This document shows positions 1 to 6,056 of a stretch of 13,527 nt of DNA, one piece after another. The position numbers and the translations under genes were made by a program. Within the stretch, counting starts at the first letter, position 1; every line of letters starts with the position of its first letter. Below the pieces are notes generated by a model. The model worked only from the letters and a program-made list of their open reading frames with translations, was not told where the DNA came from and did no database searches. The stretch spans positions 1-13,527 of the forward strand of contig JAGHSC010000070.1 in NCBI GenBank assembly GCA_018066065.1, read 5' to 3'. The DNA comes from Candidatus Cryptobacteroides faecihippi (GTDB lineage Bacteria > Bacteroidota > Bacteroidia > Bacteroidales > UBA932).

Positions 1-92
1 ACATCTCCCCTTCCACGGTCAGGCTCAGCATCGGCGTGGAGCACATCGACGACATCATCGGCGACCTCTCGCAGGCGCTCGACACGATCTAG
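1..92 (+). CDS. C-terminal end of a Cys/Met-metabolism PLP-dependent enzyme (probable O-acetylhomoserine sulfhydrylase), partial
   Basis: Only the last 29 codons are present, read from position 3 to a TAG at 90-92; the gene starts outside the window. The tail contains VRLSIGVEHIDDIIGDL followed by SQAL, the characteristic C-terminal signature of the trans-sulfuration PLP enzymes (MetY/MetB/MetC group), in which the R-L-S-G-E-H-D residues line the substrate carboxylate site. Members make homocysteine or cystathionine from activated homoserine, or break them down, in the cytoplasm. In Bacteroidetes the O-acetylhomoserine sulfhydrylase is the most likely member, but the short fragment cannot separate it from cystathionine gamma-synthase or lyase. 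A strong intrinsic terminator follows 25 nt after the stop, so transcription should end here. Confidence 0.75.
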   Translation, partial: ISPSTVRLSIGVEHIDDIIGDLSQALDTI

Positions 93-116
93 TCAGGCAG
101 GACACCGCAGAATCTT

Positions 117-151
117 CCCTCACCCGCAATCCGTCGGGTGAGGGATTTTTT
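117..151 (+). terminator. Rho-independent terminator after the PLP enzyme gene
   Basis: A perfect 10-bp stem (CCCTCACCCG at 117-126 with CGGGTGAGGG at 135-144) encloses an 8-nt loop and is followed directly by A and six T (145-151). This is a textbook intrinsic terminator. It separates the upstream PLP gene from the yqeY transcript. Confidence 0.92.
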
Positions 152-157
152 GCTGCA

Positions 158-202
158 TTCCGGCACGGAACATTCCCGAATTATGCCTATCTTTACAGAT
201 AG
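158..202 (+). promoter_or_regulatory. yqeY upstream region with two small hairpins and a degenerate -7 box
   Basis: The 83 nt between the terminator and yqeY hold two short perfect inverted repeats: TTCCG/CGGAA around GCA (158-170) and CTATCT/AGATAG around TTAC (187-202). TATCTTTA at 188-195 differs by one base from the Bacteroidetes -7 consensus TAnnTTTG and lies inside the second repeat. No convincing -33 element is seen at the usual spacing, so the promoter call is weak. The start codon at 235 has an A/T-rich leader and no Shine-Dalgarno sequence. Confidence 0.3.
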
Positions 203-234
203 TGTAGAAAACAACCTTAAACATCAATTTCACC

Positions 235-684
235 ATGACACTCGAACAGCAGATACAGAAAGACATAATGGAGGCAATGAAGGCCCACGACACCGACAGG
301 CTCAATGCAGTGAGAGGCATCAAGACGGCCATCCTCGTGGAAAAGACTTCCGGCGCCAACCATGAGCTCACCGACGCAGACGTCCTGAAGATCATCCAGA
401 ATTTTTTTTTTAATGTTAAGGAGTCATCCGAGATCTACACCCAGGGCAACCGTCCGGAACTCGCAGAGAAGGAACTGGCAGAGATGAACGTGATGCAGAC
501 CTACCTTCCGAAGGCACTTACCGAGGAGGAGATCGTCGCCATCCTGAAGGAAGTCATCGCCGAGACTGGAGCCTCATCCCCGAAGGACATGGGCAAGGTC
601 ATGGGAGCTGCCACCAAGAAGCTTGCAGGCCAGGCAGACGGCAAGGTCGTCTCAACCCTCGTCCGCCAACTGCTCGCCCAGTAA
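235..684 (+). CDS. yqeY: GatB/YqeY domain-containing protein
   Basis: This 149-residue protein has the full length expected of stand-alone YqeY-like proteins, small helical proteins sharing the tail domain of the GatB amidotransferase subunit. Their exact role is unsettled; a link to tRNA-dependent amidation or tRNA binding is inferred from the domain. Family landmarks seen are the N-terminal helix MTLEQQIQKDIMEAMKA, RLNAVRGIKTAI (22-33), ESSEIYTQGNRPELAEKE (63-80), TYLPK (89-93) and the C-terminal DMGKVMG...ADGKVVSTLV (119-143). The oddity is residues 56-60 (N-F-F-F-N), encoded by a T10 run in otherwise GC-rich DNA; many homologues have a basic or mixed stretch here. The frame stays open and the length is preserved, so the gene appears intact. 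The GH127 gene follows after 34 nt. Confidence 0.9.
   Translation: MTLEQQIQKDIMEAMKAHDTDRLNAVRGIKTAILVEKTSGANHELTDADVLKIIQNFFFNVKESSEIYTQGNRPELAEKELAEMNVMQTYLPKALTEEEIVAILKEVIAETGASSPKDMGKVMGAATKKLAGQADGKVVSTLVRQLLAQ
402..411 (+). repeat. T10 homopolymer inside yqeY
   Basis: Ten consecutive T encode the third base of N56 and all of F57-F59, flanked by AT-rich codons (AAT, AAT, GTT) in a GC-rich gene. One extra T would create a TAA directly after F59. One T fewer shifts to a frame that closes about 30 codons later. The run is therefore a possible slippage or phase-variation site, or a sequencing indel hotspot. Confidence 0.8.
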
Positions 685-718
685 CGCACCTGGATATTCA
701 AAAAACCGCATAACTATC

Positions 719-2719
719 ATGAAGAGAGTTTTTCTTTTCGCGATGATGACATTCCTCGTCACCTCGCCTTCCGTGTCCGCAAAGAAAGTCAAGCCTGCGC
801 AGAAGCCGGCCCTGGCGATCGAAGTGGAGAACGTACTCAACCCTGCGCCTGCACATGCCGTCCAGATCGACGGCTTCATTGGAAACAAGCTCGACCTTTG
901 CATCGAGAACAGGCTCATGGCCCAGGACATCGACAGAGTCGTACAGCCGTTTCGCGACAAGCCTGACGGAAACTGGGGCTTCCGCTCCGAATTCTGGGGC
1001 AAGTGGTTCACCGGAGCCATGCTTGGCTACGCCTACCAGCCTACCGAGGCTCACAAGGCTGTGATCGAGAAGGCCATCAGGGATCTCATGGCAACCCAGG
1101 ATGCCAATGGCTACATCGGCACCTACCCAGACGAGTACCACCTCGGCGACTGGGACATCTGGGGCAGGAAATATGTGATGCTCGGCCTTCTGAGCTACTA
1201 TGACCAGACCGGCGACGCAGCTGTCCTCGAGTCAGCGGTGAAGGTGGCTGACAACCTGATCGACGAGATCGGTCCGGAAAGCGGGAAGAACATCGCCGAG
1301 ACCGGATGGATCGGATGGAAGGGACTGGCTTCCAGCTCAGTGCTCGAGCCGATCGCACTCCTCTACCAAAGGACCGGCAACCAGAAGTACCTTGACTTCG
1401 CAAGGCACATCGTCAAGTCATGGGACACGCCGAACAAGCTTTCCCCTACCGGAATCAGACTGATCCAGGAGGCCATCTCAGGCACTCCTCTCTGGAAGAT
1501 GAGCGGAGCTCCCAAGGCCTACGAGATGATGTCCTGCTACGAAGGTCTCTGCGAACTCTACCGCGCGACCGGAGAGAAGATCTACTACGAGGCTTCCCAC
1601 AAGCTCATCGACACGATCATCCGTGACGAGATCATGCTCGTCGGATCGGCTTCGCTCCAGGAGATCTGGTGCCACGGCAAGATGCGCCAGACCGAGCCTC
1701 TGTACCAGGGAATGGAGACCTGTGTCACAGCCACCTGGATGAAGTATCTCTACCAGATGCTCCGTCTCACCGGAGAAAGCAAGTACGCAGACGAGCTTGA
1801 GATCTCGCTCTACAATGCATGCCTCGGAGCGATGTCTCCGAACGGAGAATGGTGGGCCTACTACTCCAGCCTCATGGGAGAACGCGTCCACAGCCATCAG
1901 CAGTTCCCTGATGTCGTGATGAGCTGCTGCGTGGCAAACGGTCCGCGCGGTCTGATGACCCTTCCTTCATGGGCAGCGATGACTTCGAAGAGAGGCGTTG
2001 CGATGAACTTCTACGGAACCATGCAGACAAAGCTCCAGACACCTCAGAAGCAGGACATCACTCTGGACATGAAGTCTGCCTACCCTTCCGACGGCGACAT
2101 CAGGATCACAGTGGGCCTGGCCAGGGAAGAGAAGATGGACATCGCACTCAGGATCCCTTCATGGAGCGAGCAGACAAAGGTTCTCGTCAACGGAAAGCCT
2201 TTTGAGGGAATCGCCGTCAAGGGCGCATATTCAACGATTACAAGGACATGGAAGGACGGTGATGTCATCGAGCTCAGCCTCGACATGCGCGGACGCGTGA
2301 TCGATGCTCCTTCGGGTGTCGGCGACAAGGCCATCATGCGCGGCCCAGTGGTGCTGGCATTCGACACAAGGCTTGTACCTAGAAGGGATGGTGTCTCAGA
2401 GCCGCCTATGCTCAGATACGAGTTTGCAGGCGACCGTGACAACCACATCGAGCTCAAGCCTACCGGCAATTCAGGCATCGATGCGATCTGGATGACTTTC
2501 GACGTCCCTGTCGCTGACGAATCAGGTGCACTCCACACACTTCCGATGTGCGACTACTGTTCTGCGGGAAACACATGGCAGGAAGGCAACCTGTTCCGTG
2601 TGTGGATGCAGCAGCCTTTCGACTACCGCCACCTCTACACGAACAACCTTGACTGGCATGTCAACGTGACGGTCGGTGTCGACAGGCCTGAAATCCCGGA
2701 AATCTACAGGGTCAAGTAA
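719..2719 (+). CDS. Secreted glycoside hydrolase family 127-like protein (beta-L-arabinofuranosidase, DUF1680)
   Basis: This 666-residue protein probably acts in the periplasm on arabinofuranosyl-containing glycans, releasing L-arabinose. The start at 719 gives a signal peptide: basic MKR, a hydrophobic stretch to about residue 14, then an A-type cleavage region near SVSA (18-21) with no lipobox Cys. An upstream in-frame start at 623 lies inside yqeY and would bury the signal. The (alpha/alpha)6-barrel part spans roughly 50-425; FWGKWFTGA (92-100), NGYIGTYPDEYH (130-141) and GDWDIWGRKYVMLGLL (143-158) are typical. E333-x-C335 and C403-C404 in the SCCVANGPRG context match the zinc ligands and nucleophilic Cys known from this family; E326 or E315 could be the acid/base. 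A beta-sandwich tail runs from about 425 to 666. No SusC/SusD pair is nearby, so it is not in an evident polysaccharide utilisation locus. Exact sugar specificity is inferred. Confidence 0.85.
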   Translation: MKRVFLFAMMTFLVTSPSVSAKKVKPAQKPALAIEVENVLNPAPAHAVQIDGFIGNKLDLCIENRLMAQDIDRVVQPFRDKPDGNWGFRSEFWGKWFTGAMLGYAYQPTEAHKAVIEKAIRDLMATQDANGYIGTYPDEYHLGDWDIWGRKYVMLGLLSYYDQTGDAAVLESAVKVADNLIDEIGPESGKNIAETGWIGWKGLASSSVLEPIALLYQRTGNQKYLDFARHIVKSWDTPNKLSPTGIRLIQEAISGTPLWKMSGAPKAYEMMSCYEGLCELYRATGEKIYYEASHKLIDTIIRDEIMLVGSASLQEIWCHGKMRQTEPLYQGMETCVTATWMKYLYQMLRLTGESKYADELEISLYNACLGAMSPNGEWWAYYSSLMGERVHSHQQFPDVVMSCCVANGPRGLMTLPSWAAMTSKRGVAMNFYGTMQTKLQTPQKQDITLDMKSAYPSDGDIRITVGLAREEKMDIALRIPSWSEQTKVLVNGKPFEGIAVKGAYSTITRTWKDGDVIELSLDMRGRVIDAPSGVGDKAIMRGPVVLAFDTRLVPRRDGVSEPPMLRYEFAGDRDNHIELKPTGNSGIDAIWMTFDVPVADESGALHTLPMCDYCSAGNTWQEGNLFRVWMQQPFDYRHLYTNNLDWHVNVTVGVDRPEIPEIYRVK

Positions 2720-2727
2720 GATGGGGA

Positions 2728-3771
2728 CTACCTGTTCTCAGGTATCTCCACACGGATCCCTTCCTCAGAGGATCTGATGCTTGCAAAGACAGCTCTCATC
2801 GCGGCCAGGACATCCTGGCCGCTTATTGTTGGTTCCCTGTCCTCCACGAGGCAATCGATGAAGGCATCGATGATTCCGGACTTTGTCTGGTTGTCGTTGG
2901 TCTGAATCTGGCCTGACTGGACTTCGATGACCTCACCGCCCTTCTTCCTGATGACAATCGGGGCTCTGTCGATGTCGTAGATGGTCATGTTGCCCTCGGT
3001 TCCGTAGATGACGGTGGAATTGTCCTCGGCGCCGTAATAGGTCCAGCTGGCAGTCATGGTACCGATCGCTCCCCCATTCATTTCATAGACGCAGATTGCA
3101 TTGTCGTCGACTCCGATGAGTTCGCCGTCAGGGCCTGTCTTGTCGATCGTGACAAGGCGTGCCGACGTTGCGACGATCCTCTGGCCGAGGATGTACTGGA
3201 TCAGGTCAGTCTTGTGGATTCCGAGATCGGCCATGACACCCATGACTGCGACCTTGCGGTCGAAGAACCAGGTGTTGCGGCCCGGATCCACACTCCAGCT
3301 CTCTGGTCCGGAATGACCGAAGGAAGTCCTGAAGGAGAGGACTTTGCCGATGGTGCCTGCTGCAATCAGCTCCCTCGCCTTTGCATGAGCCTCGGCGAGA
3401 CGCTGGTTCTGTCCGATCATGAGCTTGCGTCCACATTCCCTTGCCGTGCGTACCATAAGCTCGCAATCCTCGATCGTGGTAGCCATCGGCTTTTCGCAGA
3501 GAACATCCTTTCCTGCCTTGAGAGCCTTGACTGTGACCTCACAGTGGGCATTGTTTGCGACACAGACGCTGACAGCTGACACCTCAGGATCGGAGAGGAG
3601 CTCGTCGACGCTTGAATATGCCTTCGCCCCCAGCCTGGCAGCTATCTCTGCTGCTCGTTCCTGATTGTTGTCACAGCATGCGACAATCCTTGCCTCCGGG
3701 TTGTCAAGATACTCAGGGATGTGGCGGATCTGGGAGATCTTTCCGCATCCAATTATTCCTATTCCTATCAT
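2728..3771 (-). CDS. Gfo/Idh/MocA family NAD(P)-dependent oxidoreductase
   Basis: This 347-residue protein has the family's usual length and two-domain plan. An N-terminal Rossmann fold (1-120) starts with GIIGCGKI (5-12) and carries the acidic end of the second strand, CCD (32-34). The family signature EKP is at 93-95, with catalytic Lys94. The C-terminal alpha/beta domain follows, with MADLGIHKTDLI (180-191) supplying the conserved D182 and H186. Members oxidise or reduce sugars, inositols and related polyols; the substrate cannot be told from sequence. There is no signal peptide, so it is cytoplasmic. It has its own near-consensus promoter (3807-3838), with a leader of about 30 nt. It converges on the GH127 gene with 8 nt between the stops; a shared role in sugar use is possible, but opposite orientation gives no operon support. 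Confidence 0.9.
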   Translation of the reverse strand: MIGIGIIGCGKISQIRHIPEYLDNPEARIVACCDNNQERAAEIAARLGAKAYSSVDELLSDPEVSAVSVCVANNAHCEVTVKALKAGKDVLCEKPMATTIEDCELMVRTARECGRKLMIGQNQRLAEAHAKARELIAAGTIGKVLSFRTSFGHSGPESWSVDPGRNTWFFDRKVAVMGVMADLGIHKTDLIQYILGQRIVATSARLVTIDKTGPDGELIGVDDNAICVYEMNGGAIGTMTASWTYYGAEDNSTVIYGTEGNMTIYDIDRAPIVIRKKGGEVIEVQSGQIQTNDNQTKSGIIDAFIDCLVEDREPTISGQDVLAAMRAVFASIRSSEEGIRVEIPENR

Positions 3772-3806
3772 AATTGAATCAGATTGTCAGCAATTTAACG
3801 TTTAAA

Positions 3807-3838
3807 CAAAGATAATAAAAAAAATCAGACCCCGAAAA
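3807..3838 (-). promoter_or_regulatory. Bacteroidetes-type promoter for the Gfo/Idh gene
   Basis: On the minus strand TATCTTTG (3814 to 3807) matches the -7 consensus TAnnTTTG exactly. It lies 20 nt downstream of TTTT (3838 to 3835), a plausible -33 element. The predicted start near 3800 leaves about a 30-nt leader before the ATG. The -33 element lies within the hairpin of the terminator of the preceding gene. Confidence 0.65.
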
Positions 3839-3857
3839 GCATCTGCCTTCCGAGGTC
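3817..3857 (-). terminator. Rho-independent terminator of the htrA-rpoD-argS-ygiQ gene string
   Basis: On the minus strand the 30 nt from 3857 to 3828 fold into a 13-bp stem, including three G-T wobbles, closed by an AGAT tetraloop. TGA and eight T follow (3827 to 3817). It lies 19 nt past the stop of the acidic-tailed protein and would end transcription arriving from the right. Confidence 0.8.
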
Positions 3858-3876
3858 CGTATCGTAAGAAAAATAC

Positions 3877-4245
3877 CTAAGCGTCCTGTGAGTCGTCGTC
3901 TCCGCTTCCGTACTGTGAGATGTTGTCATCAGGAAGGGTTGCATCTCCTGCTCCATCTCCTGCTCCTCCTTCATCATCTCCTCCATCATCCTCTCCATCG
4001 AGCCATCTTTCAAGAGCATCGGCATCATCGGTCTTGACCTTGATCTTGACGAGATAGATTGCATCCTCTGTCTCCATGGTCACTGCATAGAATGGAGTTC
4101 CATCAGGCTTGGTGTACTTCACGAGGTCAGGAAGATAATCGCTGAACCCCTTCGGGTACTTCTCATTGAAAGCACTTGCCAGGAGCTCTGACATGTTTTC
4201 ATAGCTTACTACGTGCCTTTTCTTATTGTCTGGTGTGTATCCCAT
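3877..4245 (-). CDS. Small protein of unknown function with acidic C-terminal tail
   Basis: I do not recognise a named family for this 122-residue protein. Residues 1-80 look like a compact folded domain with regular alternation: a helix around YENMSELLASAFNEKYP (15-31), then LVKYTKPDGTPFYAVTMET (41-59) and DAIYLVKIKV (61-70), which read as beta strands. Residues 81-122 contain 15 Asp/Glu and no Lys or Arg, rich in Gly, and are probably disordered. Such tails occur in proteins that bind basic partners, but a function cannot be assigned. There is no signal peptide or membrane segment, so it is cytoplasmic. It lies 64 nt behind ygiQ on the same strand and ends at a strong terminator, so it is probably the last gene of that transcript, perhaps with an additional weak promoter of its own. 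Confidence 0.75.
   Translation of the reverse strand: MGYTPDNKKRHVVSYENMSELLASAFNEKYPKGFSDYLPDLVKYTKPDGTPFYAVTMETEDAIYLVKIKVKTDDADALERWLDGEDDGGDDEGGAGDGAGDATLPDDNISQYGSGDDDSQDA
3943..3966 (-). repeat. Perfect 12-bp tandem duplication in the acidic tail
   Basis: ATCTCCTGCTCC occurs twice head to tail (3943-3954 and 3955-3966) on the plus strand. It encodes G-A-G-D twice, residues 94-101 of the minus-strand protein. The flanking sequence is built from related CTCC/ATC units, so the tail has probably grown by in-frame slippage. Confidence 0.85.
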
Positions 4246-4267
4246 GTTGTTCTCGTTAATTTCGGTG

Positions 4268-4298
4268 CAATATTAAGACTATTTTCTGAATCCCGAAA
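4268..4298 (-). promoter_or_regulatory. Possible weak promoter for the acidic-tailed protein
   Basis: In the 64-nt gap behind ygiQ the minus strand reads TAATATTG (4275 to 4268), one mismatch from TAnnTTTG. It lies 19 nt downstream of TTTC (4298 to 4295). The match is imperfect on both elements. No terminator is seen after ygiQ, so read-through is equally possible. Confidence 0.3.
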
Positions 4299-4309
4299 CA
4301 ATTGCAGCG

Positions 4310-6031
4310 TTATTTTTGAAAAAAGTAAGATTTCTGCCTCTTCTTCTTCTCCATATCGCGCTCCACGAAGACCGGTTTCATGTCCCTCGGGTCGATTCCG
4401 GTGTAGAACATTACCGACGAGGTGGTCATCGGGGTCGGTGTGAAATCCTGGACCTGGTCCATGTAGATGCCCTTCAGGGCCGGATGCCTGGCCAGGCATT
4501 CCATGTCCTTCATCGTGCATCCAGGATGCGAGGAGATGAAGTACGGAACGATCCCGGTCCTCAGCCCTGCCCTCGCGCAGATCTTGTCGAATTCGATCCT
4601 CAGTCTCTCGAAAAGCTTGAAGGACGGCTTCGCGAGGTACTTGAGAACCTTGTCCTCGGTGTGTTCCGGAGCGACCTTGAGACGGCCGGACGTGTGGTCG
4701 AGGATCAGCGTCTTGAGGTACGGCTGCGAAGTCTCGTCGATGAAGCCATCCTTGTCGAGGAAGAGGTCATAGCGGATGCCGCTGCCGATGTAGGAATGCC
4801 TGATTCCAGGGACGGAATCGACCTTCCTGTAAAGCTCGAGGATCTGCTTGTGGGAGCGATTCATGTTCGGGCACGGAGCCGGGTAGAGGCAGGATTTGCG
4901 CCTGCACTTGGCACAGAGTTCCTGATTCTTCCCATGCATTCCGTACATGTTGGCCGTAGGAGCACCGAGATCGGAGATGTTTCCCCTGAACGATGGCATC
5001 TTGGCCAGCTTGCGGACCTCGCTGACAATCGATTCCTGAGAGCGCGACTGTATGAACTTGCCCTGATGGGCGGCGATAGTGCAGAAATTGCAGCCTCCGA
5101 AACATCCTCTGTGAGTGATGATCGAGTCCTTGATCATGTCGTAGGCCGGGATCCTCTTTCCCTTGTAGCGCGGATGCGGCAGCTTCGTGAACGGAAGGTC
5201 CCAGAACGAATCCATCTCCTCGGTAGTGGATGGCGGATATGGCGGATTGACCTGCACATAGCCGTCACCGACAGGTTCGATGATCGTGTCAGGATGCAGC
5301 ATGTTGGCGTGTGTCTCGATGAGATGGAAGTTCTCGGCGAAAGCGGCCTTGTCCTTCCGGCACTCTTCAAACGAGTGAAGCACAAGAGGTTCCTTCACCT
5401 TCCACTTTCCGGTCATCCTGAAGGCGATCTGAGGAAGCTTCTGGATCTCGCGCGGGTTACGCTGGGCCTCGATGGCCCTGGTAAGCTCGATCATCGGCTT
5501 CTCCCCCATTCCATAGCAGAGGTAGTCTGCCGGACACCAGTCCAGGATGGATGGCACAAGCTCATCCTTCCAGTAGTCGTAATGGGTAAGCCTGCGCAGA
5601 GAGGCTTCGACCCCACCTATGACGACAGGAACGTCCGGATAGAGGTCCTTGAGGATCCTGGTGTAGACACTGACAGCATAGTCCGGACGCTGTCCGGCCT
5701 TTCCCTCAGGGGTATAGGCATCATCATGGCGGAGTCGCTTTCCGGCAGTGTAATGGTTCACCATCGAATCCATTGCACCTGCATTGACACCGAAGTACAG
5801 CCTCGGAGCCCCAAGCTTGCGGAAGTCGCGCAGGTCATCCCTCCAGTTAGGCTGAGGGATGACGGCAACACGGTACCCGAAGTGCTGAAGCCACCTTGCT
5901 ATGCAGGCTGTGCCGAACGAAGGATGGTCTACAAAGGCATCACCTGTCACCAGGATGATGTCGATGTAGTCCCAACCAAGCGCAGCGACCTCCTTCACGG
6001 ATGTCGGGAACATGTAGTTGTCAGCGGACAT
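4310..6031 (-). CDS. ygiQ: YgiQ family radical SAM protein
   Basis: This 573-residue protein matches the YgiQ family from end to end of its core. The N-terminal part (about 8-200) has VTGDAFVDHPSFGTACIARWL (28-48), GVNAGAMDSMVNHYT (81-95) and GGVEASLRRLTHYDYW (139-154). The radical SAM domain follows, with CFGGCNFCTIAAHQG (310-324); C310, C314 and C317 are in the family's CxxxCxxC pattern and should hold the 4Fe-4S cluster that cleaves S-adenosylmethionine. A second Cys set, C373, C376, C381 and C387, may hold another cluster. KVAPEHTED (452-460) and the DQVQDFTPTP motif (525-534) are also typical. The reaction is unknown. It ends about 165 residues earlier than the E. coli protein, so the C-terminal extension is much reduced. 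It lies 25 nt after argS, in the same transcript. Confidence 0.9.
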   Translation of the reverse strand: MSADNYMFPTSVKEVAALGWDYIDIILVTGDAFVDHPSFGTACIARWLQHFGYRVAVIPQPNWRDDLRDFRKLGAPRLYFGVNAGAMDSMVNHYTAGKRLRHDDAYTPEGKAGQRPDYAVSVYTRILKDLYPDVPVVIGGVEASLRRLTHYDYWKDELVPSILDWCPADYLCYGMGEKPMIELTRAIEAQRNPREIQKLPQIAFRMTGKWKVKEPLVLHSFEECRKDKAAFAENFHLIETHANMLHPDTIIEPVGDGYVQVNPPYPPSTTEEMDSFWDLPFTKLPHPRYKGKRIPAYDMIKDSIITHRGCFGGCNFCTIAAHQGKFIQSRSQESIVSEVRKLAKMPSFRGNISDLGAPTANMYGMHGKNQELCAKCRRKSCLYPAPCPNMNRSHKQILELYRKVDSVPGIRHSYIGSGIRYDLFLDKDGFIDETSQPYLKTLILDHTSGRLKVAPEHTEDKVLKYLAKPSFKLFERLRIEFDKICARAGLRTGIVPYFISSHPGCTMKDMECLARHPALKGIYMDQVQDFTPTPMTTSSVMFYTGIDPRDMKPVFVERDMEKKKRQKSYFFQK

Positions 6032-6056
6032 CTGTACTTTTTGTGCAGGGACTTCC

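Noticed and set aside
623..718. Upstream start extending the GH127 protein by 32 residues
   Set aside because: The extension lies largely inside yqeY in another frame and would place a Ser/Asn-rich stretch before the evident signal peptide that begins at 719.
3825..4064. Met/Glu-rich 79-codon minus-strand frame overlapping the acidic-tailed gene
   Set aside because: It is the shifted reading of the low-complexity tail repeats. The frame at 3877-4245 has a coherent folded domain and ends just before the terminator.
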